56,752 bases of DNA from Acidobacteriota bacterium (GTDB lineage Bacteria; Actinomycetota; Acidimicrobiia; Acidimicrobiales; RAAP-2): positions 1 through 56,752 of the forward strand of contig JAGXBH010000011.1 in NCBI GenBank assembly GCA_018971185.1. The letters are read 5' to 3'. The notes below the pieces were generated by a model. That model worked only from the letters and a program-made list of their open reading frames with translations. It made no database searches and was not told where the DNA came from. The position numbers were made by a program, and so were the translations under genes. Shown here one piece after another: positions 32,866-40,698 of the stretch (position 1 is the stretch's first letter; each line of letters opens with the position of its first letter).

Positions 32866-33891
32866 CTAGGCGGAGAGCGTCACTTTCGAGAGTCGAGGCG
32901 AGGTGTCGATCGGGCGGCCCCGGACCTGCCCGAGACGCAGGGCGAGGACCTGACCCACGACGACGGCGACGAGTCCGGTCGCCCAGTTGGGTGTCGTGAG
33001 GGGGAACACGATCTCGGCGTCACACTCCACGCTCACCGCGCGCGTCGACGGGCGCAACACCATGGTGGTCATCCCCGATTCTCGACAACCCTTCAGCAAC
33101 TCGCGCAGCACTGCATCGCTGAGCTCGTCGGTCACCACGATCACGGCGCAACAATCGTCACCGTCGGCACCGATGGGTCCGTGCAGGTAGTCCGGTGCGG
33201 CGTAGGACTCGGCGCGCACGCCGCTCACCTCGCGGACCTTGAGCGCGATCTCCGCCGCGGCGGCGTAGCCCACACCGCGTCCGACCATCGTCAGTCCTCG
33301 AACGTCTAAGAGATCAGTCGCCAGGTCCTCGCCCAACGCCCAATCGGCGGTGCGATCGACCACGTCGGCGAGTTCCTCGAGCCCTTCGAGCCGCCCAGAA
33401 CCCAGCGCGTCCACCAGCTGAGCCAGCGCGTGCCAGGTCGCCGACAGCGTCTTGGTGGAGGCGATGGCGCGCTCGTGTCCCGCCCTCAGCTCCAGCACGT
33501 GTTCGCCGGCCAGGGCGAGTGGCGACGACGCGTCGTTGGTGACCACCACCGTCGGACAGCCTTGGGCGTGGGCGTGCTCGAGGACCTCGACCATTCCCGG
33601 CGAACGGCCTGACTGGGAGATCGCGAGCACTCCGGCACCCTGGAGGTTGACGCCTCGCGAACCCTCGTAGAGCGAGGGGGCGGCCAGTGCGACGAGCAGG
33701 CCCAACTCCTGTCCCGCCAAGTACTGGAAGTACACCGCCGCGTTGTCCGATGAACCACGCGCCGCCACCACCAGGTGCGTGACGCCTCGCAACGACTCGG
33801 CGGCCCAGGCGGCCTCGGCGGCGCCCGCCGCGCGACGGGCGCGCAACACCTCGCCCTGGGAGCGAATCTCTTCTTCAAAGGTTGTCGTCAC
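32866..33891 (-). CDS. SIS-domain sugar-phosphate isomerase/deaminase-like protein
   Basis: A 341-residue protein with two SIS domains, equal to the isomerase half of glucosamine-6-phosphate synthase without the glutaminase half. Sugar-phosphate loops are AARGSSDNAA, ISQSGRSPG and SYAAPDYLHGPIG; the STKTLSAT stretch is also typical. Stand-alone proteins of this type include NagB-II glucosamine-6-P deaminases, AgaS and FrlB. Here it would convert an amino-sugar 6-phosphate to a ketose phosphate (inference). GTG start with GAGG before it. It follows the ROK-type kinase gene by 69 bases on the same strand. Confidence 0.82.
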   Translation of the reverse strand: MTTTFEEEIRSQGEVLRARRAAGAAEAAWAAESLRGVTHLVVAARGSSDNAAVYFQYLAGQELGLLVALAAPSLYEGSRGVNLQGAGVLAISQSGRSPGMVEVLEHAHAQGCPTVVVTNDASSPLALAGEHVLELRAGHERAIASTKTLSATWHALAQLVDALGSGRLEGLEELADVVDRTADWALGEDLATDLLDVRGLTMVGRGVGYAAAAEIALKVREVSGVRAESYAAPDYLHGPIGADGDDCCAVIVVTDELSDAVLRELLKGCRESGMTTMVLRPSTRAVSVECDAEIVFPLTTPNWATGLVAVVVGQVLALRLGQVRGRPIDTSPRLSKVTLSA

Positions 33892-33960
33892 GGGACCTCA
33901 CCACCACTCTCAACGGGTCAATACGCCCGTAGCGTAGTGCGCGGCTTCGTCTCTGGTTCC

Positions 33961-34725
33961 TCAGCGCGTGGCGAACAAGCGCGCCGCGCCGCGCAGCGTG
34001 CCCTCGTTGTCGTTGAAGACCACGTCACAGCCCACCTCGGCGACGTCGTGCGCGCGCACGTAGCGGGCGTTGCCGCCGCCGACGTGGACCAGGTCGGCGG
34101 AGAACTCGCGCACGAAGCCACTGATGGCGTCCTGGAGTCGAACTCGCCAGGTGCCCATGTCCGCGGCGCGCGACGGCTCCCCGAAGACCTCGTCGTACGT
34201 CCCCACGTCGCGGTACCTCGCGGCGCCCACGTCGCGGATCTTGCGCCACTCACCGTCCACCACCAGGGATATCCCGAGTCCGGTGCCGAGGGTCAGGACG
34301 AGCTCGCGACCGTGTCCGTCGGCGTAGCCGTAGGCCGCCAGCGTCGCGTCGTTCACCACCTTGACCAGCGCCCCGCAGCGACTCTGCAGGCCCCCCTCGA
34401 GATCGAAGTTCGTCCAGGCCCTCTCAATGTCGGGATCGATCGGCGTGGTGATCCCGCCGGCCCGAGAGAGGTTCCCGGGCTCCACCACGCGTCCTTCCAC
34501 CATGTCGCCCGGGAAACCCACCGCGGCCCGCGACAATCCGCTCTCGTTGATCACTCTCGACACCATCTCGATCAGCGTGGACGGCCAGCACGGGAAGGGC
34601 GTGAGGACGCGCGTGACGTCGCCGAGCAACTGTCCGTCCTCGGCCACGGCGCAACTCTTGGTGAAGGTGGCCCCGATGTCGACGGCCAGCACGGGCCCGC
34701 GTAGTGTGGTCGTTGAATCGGCCAT
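33961..34725 (-). CDS. ROK-type (ASKHA) sugar kinase
   Basis: A 254-residue kinase with LAVDIGATFTKSC (phosphate-1 loop), a second-domain LTLGTGLGISLV and HVGGGNARYV (adenosine loop). It is short compared with the usual ROK length of about 300 and lacks the complete Cys zinc motif, so it is closer to polyphosphate glucokinase-type members. Together with the following SIS-domain gene it would phosphorylate a hexose or hexosamine released by the GH20 enzyme. No Shine-Dalgarno; TACACT ends six bases before the ATG, so it is probably leaderless. Confidence 0.72.
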   Translation of the reverse strand: MADSTTTLRGPVLAVDIGATFTKSCAVAEDGQLLGDVTRVLTPFPCWPSTLIEMVSRVINESGLSRAAVGFPGDMVEGRVVEPGNLSRAGGITTPIDPDIERAWTNFDLEGGLQSRCGALVKVVNDATLAAYGYADGHGRELVLTLGTGLGISLVVDGEWRKIRDVGAARYRDVGTYDEVFGEPSRAADMGTWRVRLQDAISGFVREFSADLVHVGGGNARYVRAHDVAEVGCDVVFNDNEGTLRGAARLFATR

Positions 34726-34731
34726 GGGCGA

Positions 34732-34757
34732 AGTGTAGTGAGTCGTCTCGCGACGAC
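34732..34757. promoter_or_regulatory. Divergent promoter region of kinase and MFS genes
   Basis: On the minus strand TACACT (34737-34732) lies six bases before the kinase ATG. Next to it is a perfect dyad GTCGTC-TCGC-GACGAC (34742-34757) centred in the 71-base divergent gap, which could be an operator for both genes. It does not resemble the DeoR sites. Confidence 0.42.
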
Positions 34758-34796
34758 CCCGACAACCAGTCCGTCGCCACCCTACGAGGAGAGCCT

Positions 34797-35975
34797 GTGT
34801 CATCCCAGTCCGCGTCACGCGCCGCGACGACGCAGGTCGAACTCACCACCGTCGCCCTGGGCAACTTGACGGGGGTCTTCATCCTGGCCGGCGCCACCTC
34901 GGCGCTCTTCGGCCCGCTCCTCGTCACCTTCTCGCACCACTTCCACGTGTCACTCCCCGTCGCGGGCGAGGCCCTCAGCGTCTACTTCGTCGGCGCCCTC
35001 ATCGGCGTACTGCCGGGTTGGTGGGGACTCAAACGTACGACCGGTCGCCGCGTCCTGAGCGCGTCACTCATCGTCGTCGCCGCGGGCACTCTCAGCTCGG
35101 GGTTCGTCCACTCCTGGTACCTCTATCTCGCGTGCATCTTCCTCCTCGGCGTGGGCTTCGGATCACTCGACATGTGCCTGAACGTCCTACTCTCGCGCAC
35201 CGAGGAGGAGGGGCGCGCCCATCGGCTCAGCTTCGTCAACGCCGGATACGGACTCGGCGCCGTGATCTGCCCGGTCCTCATCGTCGTCGCGCACCCGCAG
35301 AACTTCCCCGCGATCTTCATCGGCATCGCCGTCGTGGCGCTGCTGTTGACGACCTTCAACCGCGGCGTCCACGCGCCCCCCCTCGGGTCCGAGACCCCGC
35401 AGCGCCGGATCGGTGCCGCCAGCACCCAGCGCTGGTCGATCCTTCTGACGTTCGTCGGCGCCTACGTCTTCTACGTCGCGCTGGAGACGAGTGCCTCGGG
35501 CTGGATGTCGTCACAGCTCCAGCGCGGGGGATTCTCGACGTCCACGGGGAGCGTCGTCACCGCGGCCTTCTGGGTCGGCATGACCATTGGACGAAGCGTG
35601 GGCGGCCCGCTTCACCGGATCCTCAGTGACACCCGATTGGTCCTCTCGGGCCTGGGTCTCGCGATCGTCACGGTGTTGGCGTGCACCTCGAACCACGTGG
35701 CCCTCGTGGCCTATCCCCTCCTCGGACTGATCCTGGCCTCGGTCTTCCCGATGGGACTGATGTGGTACTCGCGCTTGGTGCCCTTCGACAGCGACGGGAT
35801 CACGATCATCTTGTTCTTCATGATGGCGGGCGGCGTGATCGGACCCAGCGGTGTGAGTCTGCTGGTCTCGCACTTCGGCGTGCACGTCGTCCCCTTCACC
35901 CTGGCCGCACTCGCCCTGGTGGACCTCGCGTTCTTCGCCAGCGTCCTACGATTCTCGCCGGTCACGGACCCCTGA
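34797..35975 (+). CDS. MFS transporter, FucP-like
   Basis: A 392-residue twelve-helix major-facilitator protein. After helix 2 the loop reads GWWGLKRTTGRRVLS (MFS A-motif-like), and the pattern NVLLSRTEEEGRAHRLSFVNAGYGLGAVICP is typical of FucP-like sugar permeases. GTG 34797 has GAGGAGAG just upstream; the longer frame crosses the divergent promoter. It is divergent from the ROK kinase and may import or export a monosaccharide for the same pathway (inference). Confidence 0.82.
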   Translation: MSSQSASRAATTQVELTTVALGNLTGVFILAGATSALFGPLLVTFSHHFHVSLPVAGEALSVYFVGALIGVLPGWWGLKRTTGRRVLSASLIVVAAGTLSSGFVHSWYLYLACIFLLGVGFGSLDMCLNVLLSRTEEEGRAHRLSFVNAGYGLGAVICPVLIVVAHPQNFPAIFIGIAVVALLLTTFNRGVHAPPLGSETPQRRIGAASTQRWSILLTFVGAYVFYVALETSASGWMSSQLQRGGFSTSTGSVVTAAFWVGMTIGRSVGGPLHRILSDTRLVLSGLGLAIVTVLACTSNHVALVAYPLLGLILASVFPMGLMWYSRLVPFDSDGITIILFFMMAGGVIGPSGVSLLVSHFGVHVVPFTLAALALVDLAFFASVLRFSPVTDP

Positions 35976-35998
35976 GGGCTCGACGCCGCCAGCGACCC

Positions 35999-37489
35999 TC
36001 ATAGGTTCTGTGTGATCTCCTGGAGGATCGCGTGGCGATCCTCCTTCGCGGGCACCTCGAAGTATGGCGCCCGCTTGAACCAGTACCAGCCCATCGGGAT
36101 GAGACCCAGGGCCATCGACCCCAAGCCGACGATGAGCGTCGTGTTGTTGAGTCCCGGAAGCACCTTGACGAAGATCACCGCCATGAACCCGGCACCCAAC
36201 AACGGCCACAATCCCATGAAGACGAAGTTCTTGACCGATTTGAAGAGTTGACGACGGTACAACACCACGACCGAGATCCCCGCCAATCCGTAGTAGATGC
36301 AGATCTGCAGGCCGATCGCGTTGTACCCGTCGCTGAGGATGGTCGCCACGGAACCTATGTACTGCGAGCCGATGAAGAGCGCGAGCGAGATGATCGTCAC
36401 GACGGTCGTCGCGACGATCGGCGTACGTCGCAGCGAATGGACGTGACCGAGTGCCGACGGCAGCGTCTTGTCGCGACCCATCGAGAACATCGTGCGAGTG
36501 ACCTGGATGAGCGTGGTCTCGAGGGTGGCAATCGTGGACAGCAACACCCCCACCACGATCAACTTGCCACCCCAGCCGCGCCACACGTCTTGACCGAGCA
36601 CGCTCAGGATGTCGGCCGCGTTACTCGGATTCGTGATCTGCTTGGAGGTGAGGACCATGTCCGAGGAAATGGTGAAGACTTCGAACAGCAAGAACACCAC
36701 GATGGTGCCGAGGATGCCCCCCAGCCCGGACGTCGACGTCGTGGACGTGGCCGCGTCCACCCTGGCGGTGGTCTTCGTCTCCTCGTTCAGATTGGCCGTG
36801 ACATCCCAGCCCCAGTAGTAGAACGCGGCGAGGAGGGCCCCCGCGAAGAACGTGTTGGTGCCCCCGGAGTTGAAGATCGACGGAGCGAACCAGTGCCACG
36901 AGAAGGGAGTGGCGTGGGCGTGGACGATGGCCAACACGGCGAACAGCAGGAGGAGGGCGATCTCGACGCACGACATGATGATCTGCACCTTGACCGTCAC
37001 CGTCACTCCCGCCGCGACCGCGGCGACCATCATCAAGAAGAACAAGGCACCAAATACGGTGATCAGTCCCTTGTTCGACGCCAGGGAGTTGGAGAAGAGC
37101 CCCAGGATGTTGGACCCCGCGGGGAACGTGGCGATGACCATGAAGATCAGTGCCGAGACGATCAGGGCCCAACCCGCCATGTATCCGAGGAACGGATGCA
37201 GCGCGCGTCTCACCCACGAGTACGTGGCCCCGGCGGTGGAGTCGGACTTCGAGAGGTAGTTGAAGGCGAAGACGATCCCGAACATGAAGAATCCGCAGTA
37301 GAGCAGCGACGCCGCGCCGCCGTAGCCCACGGCCACGAACAAGGCGACGGTGGTCGCCGAGATCGAGTACGCCGGGGCGGACCCGGCGATGCCCATGATC
37401 GCGGAGTCGAAGAGTCCCAGTACTCCGGATTTCAGCGAGTGTTCCGGGGTACTCGGCTGATTAGGGACGACGGTGTCGGTCACGACCAC
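35999..37489 (-). CDS. APC-superfamily amino-acid permease
   Basis: A 496-residue integral membrane protein with about twelve helices of the amino acid-polyamine-organocation family. GIAGSAPAYSISATTVALF in helix 1 holds the unwound Gly-rich substrate-binding segment, and AGATYSWVRRALHPFLGYMAGW is typical of APC helix 3. AAAGAGG precedes the GTG. It stands alone between a convergent MFS gene and a divergent glycosyltransferase. The substrate is an amino acid or amine, not further predictable. Confidence 0.87.
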   Translation of the reverse strand: MVVTDTVVPNQPSTPEHSLKSGVLGLFDSAIMGIAGSAPAYSISATTVALFVAVGYGGAASLLYCGFFMFGIVFAFNYLSKSDSTAGATYSWVRRALHPFLGYMAGWALIVSALIFMVIATFPAGSNILGLFSNSLASNKGLITVFGALFFLMMVAAVAAGVTVTVKVQIIMSCVEIALLLLFAVLAIVHAHATPFSWHWFAPSIFNSGGTNTFFAGALLAAFYYWGWDVTANLNEETKTTARVDAATSTTSTSGLGGILGTIVVFLLFEVFTISSDMVLTSKQITNPSNAADILSVLGQDVWRGWGGKLIVVGVLLSTIATLETTLIQVTRTMFSMGRDKTLPSALGHVHSLRRTPIVATTVVTIISLALFIGSQYIGSVATILSDGYNAIGLQICIYYGLAGISVVVLYRRQLFKSVKNFVFMGLWPLLGAGFMAVIFVKVLPGLNNTTLIVGLGSMALGLIPMGWYWFKRAPYFEVPAKEDRHAILQEITQNL

Positions 37490-37674
37490 CTCTTTCTCTT
37501 AACTATCACCTTCATCGGTTTGACGCACGTGGGACTCAACATAGCCTGGTCACACCCCTAAATTCCGTCTCCAGGTTTCGAATTGATGACGTTTGGGCTC
37601 ATATTCTCCGCGTGGGCGCATCTCCACTAAATTCATTAGGTATCACACAAGGGCCGGCACGTTGAAAGGTCGTC
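37490..37674. other. Divergent gap between permease and glycosyltransferase
   Basis: 185 bases, more AT-rich than its surroundings, presumably with both promoters. On the plus strand a TAGGTA at 37638-37643 could be a -10, and AAAGG lies six bases before GTG 37675. No structured RNA or repeat seen. Confidence 0.35.
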
Positions 37675-39312
37675 GTGACCGCATTTGAACGATTCGACCT
37701 CAACGGCCGAGCCGCCACGTCCCAGGAGATCGCTCGTCGATGGAGGGATTTCCACCGTCAAGTGCGGCGAGCCTCGTCCTCGCGGGTGACACGCCTCGTC
37801 GGGCCCCTGCTCGGAGATGACACCCGTCGACGCCGATTCGCCCAGCGCCTTCGACCAGACCAGCCCGATGTCGTCGTCGTGCGCGAGGAGGTCGCGACGT
37901 TCCCGCTCGACTACGTCGCGACGTTACGCCACAACCCCTCGACGTCGGCGGCGTGGGGACACGTCGAGATCGTCGAGGCCACCCCCGGTGACAACGACGG
38001 GCTGGTCGCGGGGCTGCGTCGGGCGCTCGACTCGGCGAAGGACTGGGTCCTGATCGTCGATGCGCGCAGCACCGACGACGAACGCCACGAGGTCGCGGCG
38101 ACGCTCTATGAGCGTCGTGACGACGCCGACGTCGTCTTCGCCGACGAGGTCGGCGACCGCGCCGGCATCCCACTCCTCAAGCCCCGCGAGGTGGGCCCCC
38201 ACACCCTCTTGAGCTACAACCTCGTGGGACGTCCGGCCCTCCTTCGACGTGACGCCGTCGCGCGCGTCGGGGGCCTTCGCGCCGACGCCGGACGGGCCGG
38301 CGAACACGACCTCTACCTTCGCCTCTTCGAGGTCGGCGCGAGGTTCCGGCACCTTCCCCTCGTCCTCGCGGGGCGTCGCCCCGAGGACCGACGCGGTCGC
38401 GACCTCGCCGACGACACTCGTCGGGTGGTCTCCGACGCCCTGCAACGGCGCGGCGTGAACGCGCGGGTCGTGTCGACGCCGCTCGACACGGTCGTCTCCT
38501 GGTCCCCCGTCCTGCCTCAGTGGCCGAGCATCGACATCCTGATCCCGACGCGCGATCGTGTGGACCTGCTGCGCCAGTGCATCAGCTCGGTCGAATCCAG
38601 TACGTACCCCAATTACACCATCACCATCTTGGACAACGACTCGCGCGACCCGGCGACGCTCGACTACCTCGCGGGCAGTCCCCACCGCGTGGTCGATTGC
38701 GCGGGTCCGTTCAATTACGCGGCGATCATCAACCGAGGGGTCGCCCAGAGCACCGCACAATTCGTCCTCACCTTGAACAACGACACCATCGTGCGGACCC
38801 CGGACTGGCTGGAACGGATGGTGGCGGTGTCCTCCCTCGACGACGTCAGCATCGTCGGGGTCACCCTCGTCGATGAGCGCGGGATCCACGAGCATGACGC
38901 CATCGTGATCGCGCCCTACCCCCAGCATCTGCGCCGCGGCGTGAACTACCTCGTGGACGACGAATCGGTCGTGTCGCGACGCGACGTGTCGGCGGTCACG
39001 GGCGCCGTCCAGTTGATCGACCGGTCGCTCTACGAGGGCCTCGGCGGCATGGACGAGGAATTGGCGGTGGTCATGAACGACGTGGACCTATGCCTACGTA
39101 GCCAGGTGGACGGGCGTCACGTCGTGGTACTACCCGACGTCGTCCTCTCGCACTTCGCGGGGTCCTCGCGAGGTCGACTCGACCCGATCGTCGACCGCAA
39201 CCGCTTCGTGCGACGCTGGGACGTGTTCGGATCCCTCCGCGATCCGTACTTCCCCGAGGCCCTGCGACTCTACGGCCAGCGCATGCACTACTGCACACCC
39301 GTGCCAGAATGA
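37675..39312 (+). CDS. Tandem GT2 glycosyltransferase
   Basis: A 545-residue cytoplasmic protein with two GT2-like (GT-A) modules. The first (about 60-255) is degenerate: it keeps VVFADEVG, LLSYNLVGRPALLRRD and GEHDLYLRLFEVG but lacks a clear D-x-D motif. The second (about 285-500) looks active: IDILIPTRDRVDLLRQCI, LDNDSRD, PFNYAAIINRG, LTLNNDTIV and MNDVDLCLRSQ. Such tandem enzymes build O-antigen or wall polysaccharides, one module probably being structural. GTG start with AAAGG. It is followed, five bases after its stop, by the PPK2 gene. Confidence 0.82.
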   Translation: MTAFERFDLNGRAATSQEIARRWRDFHRQVRRASSSRVTRLVGPLLGDDTRRRRFAQRLRPDQPDVVVVREEVATFPLDYVATLRHNPSTSAAWGHVEIVEATPGDNDGLVAGLRRALDSAKDWVLIVDARSTDDERHEVAATLYERRDDADVVFADEVGDRAGIPLLKPREVGPHTLLSYNLVGRPALLRRDAVARVGGLRADAGRAGEHDLYLRLFEVGARFRHLPLVLAGRRPEDRRGRDLADDTRRVVSDALQRRGVNARVVSTPLDTVVSWSPVLPQWPSIDILIPTRDRVDLLRQCISSVESSTYPNYTITILDNDSRDPATLDYLAGSPHRVVDCAGPFNYAAIINRGVAQSTAQFVLTLNNDTIVRTPDWLERMVAVSSLDDVSIVGVTLVDERGIHEHDAIVIAPYPQHLRRGVNYLVDDESVVSRRDVSAVTGAVQLIDRSLYEGLGGMDEELAVVMNDVDLCLRSQVDGRHVVVLPDVVLSHFAGSSRGRLDPIVDRNRFVRRWDVFGSLRDPYFPEALRLYGQRMHYCTPVPE

Positions 39313-39316
39313 GCAC

Positions 39317-40099
39317 GTGGGACATCGACTCGACGACCTCGACCTCACCCAGCGGATGTCCGCGGAGGAGTCCGAGAAGCGCATCGTGGCCGCGCAGCGG
39401 CGACTGTTGCACCTTCGACTCTTCAGCGCCGGACTCCTGGGGCCCGCGCGCGACGCGCCGGGAATGCTGGTGCTCTTCGAGGGCTTCGACGCCGCGGGCA
39501 AGGGCGGAGCGATTCGACGTCTGACGGCGGGCCTCGACCCGCGCCACGTCCTCGTCGTGCCCGTCAGTGCGCCGACGCCCATCGAACTGCGCCACCACTT
39601 CCTGTGGCGATTCGCACCCTCGCTACCGGGACTGGGCGGCATGACCGTCTACGACCGCTCGTGGTACGGGCGCCTCCTGGTCGAGAGGGTGGACCAACTC
39701 ATCGACGACGCGTCGGTCCATCGCTCGGCCAAGGAGATCGTCGACTTCGAGGACTCGCTGGTCAACGACGGCGTGGCGATCGTCAAGTTCTGGTTGCACA
39801 TCTCGGAGCAGGAGCAGCTGCGGCGCTTCAACGACCGCGCCGCCAACCCCGCCAAGCAGTGGAAGCTCACCGAGGACGACTGGCACAACCGCTCGCTTCG
39901 CCCGCAGTATCTGCGCGCCGTCAAGGACATGATCGATTGGACCGATCATCCCCACTCGCACTGGGACCTGGTGGCCGCCGAGGACAAGCACTTCGCCCGG
40001 GTCTTCATCCTCGAGACCCTCATCAAGCGTTGGGAACACGACCTCGAGCGCCACGGGTTCAGCGTGCCGGCCTCGCACGGGACCAATTACCTGGCGTGA
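39317..40099 (+). CDS. PPK2-family polyphosphate:nucleotide phosphotransferase
   Basis: A 260-residue single-domain PPK2 kinase, which transfers phosphate between polyphosphate and nucleotides. Walker A is GFDAAGKGG (residues 56-64), Walker B MTVYDRSWYGR (about 111-121), and the lid helix VKFWLHISEQEQLRRF and WKLTEDDW motif are typical. Length fits one-domain PPK2. The start GTG at 39317 has no good ribosome-binding site and lies five bases after the upstream stop, so coupling is likely. Whether it prefers AMP, ADP or GDP is not clear from sequence. Confidence 0.85.
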   Translation: MGHRLDDLDLTQRMSAEESEKRIVAAQRRLLHLRLFSAGLLGPARDAPGMLVLFEGFDAAGKGGAIRRLTAGLDPRHVLVVPVSAPTPIELRHHFLWRFAPSLPGLGGMTVYDRSWYGRLLVERVDQLIDDASVHRSAKEIVDFEDSLVNDGVAIVKFWLHISEQEQLRRFNDRAANPAKQWKLTEDDWHNRSLRPQYLRAVKDMIDWTDHPHSHWDLVAAEDKHFARVFILETLIKRWEHDLERHGFSVPASHGTNYLA

Positions 40100-40112
40100 A
40101 GGATCACCTCTC

Positions 40113-40118
40113 TAGACT
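40113..40118 (+). promoter_or_regulatory. -10 box of the ribC gene
   Basis: TAGACT in the same CTCTAGA context as the ftsH promoter. The transcript would start near 40125 with a short leader carrying GGGAG (40132-40136). Confidence 0.4.
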
Positions 40119-40140
40119 TGGTGACGACGACGGGAGCATG

Positions 40141-40689
40141 ATGGCGAAGAAGAAGACCACGAAGGACTCGAAGAAGTCGCAGAACAAGAAACTCAGCTCG
40201 AAGGTTCCGAAGTTGCGTATCGGCGTGGTCGACACGATGTTCGCGCGTTACGACATGGGCCAGGCCGCCTGTGACGAACTGGCCATCTGCCCGGGTTACG
40301 ACAAGACCTTCAAGGTCATCACCCGGACCGTACCCGGATTCAAGGACCTCGCCGTGGCGGCGATGAACCTCATCGAGGAGGAGGGTTGCTCGATCGTGGT
40401 GGCCCTCGGGATGCCGGGCTCGGCGCCGATCGACAAGCAGTGCGCTCACGAGGCCGCCCAGGGCATCATGCAGGCTCAGCTCCTGACGGGCACCCCGATC
40501 CTCGAGGTCTTCGTGCACGAGGACGAGGCGACCGATCCCAAGGTCCTCGCGAGCGTCTTCGAGAACCGCTCGCGCAAGCACGCGCGCAACGCCTACTGGA
40601 TGCTCTTCGAACCCGAGCAACTGCGCCGCCGCGCCGGACAGGGCGTGCGCCAGGGCTTCGAGGACGCCGGCCCGCTGCAGTTGAAGTAG
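40141..40689 (+). CDS. ribC: Archaeal-type riboflavin synthase
   Basis: A 182-residue protein whose residues 25-182 match the archaeal riboflavin synthase fold from end to end: RIGVVDTMFARYDM, TRTVPGFKDLAVAA, LIEEEGCSIVVALGMPG, CAHEAAQGIMQAQLL, EVFVHEDEATD and a C-terminal RQGFEDAGP. This enzyme dismutates two 6,7-dimethyl-8-ribityllumazines to riboflavin and is related to lumazine synthase, not to the usual bacterial RibE trimer. A Lys-rich extension (residues 1-24, MAKKKTTKDSKKSQNKKLSS) precedes the core. ATG 40141 has GGGAG four bases upstream; ATG 40138 is adjacent. No other rib genes are in the window. Confidence 0.85.
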   Translation: MAKKKTTKDSKKSQNKKLSSKVPKLRIGVVDTMFARYDMGQAACDELAICPGYDKTFKVITRTVPGFKDLAVAAMNLIEEEGCSIVVALGMPGSAPIDKQCAHEAAQGIMQAQLLTGTPILEVFVHEDEATDPKVLASVFENRSRKHARNAYWMLFEPEQLRRRAGQGVRQGFEDAGPLQLK

Positions 40690-40698
40690 GCCGGGATC

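Noticed and set aside
32804..32869. 22-codon plus-strand frame (MKRYIAS...) between the DeoR operators and the SIS-domain gene.
   Set aside because: No ribosome-binding site, overlaps the stop of the SIS gene on the other strand, composition uninformative; probably chance.
36032..37561. 509-codon plus-strand frame opposite the APC permease.
   Set aside because: Shadow frame with strongly biased His/Asp/Arg composition and no domain.
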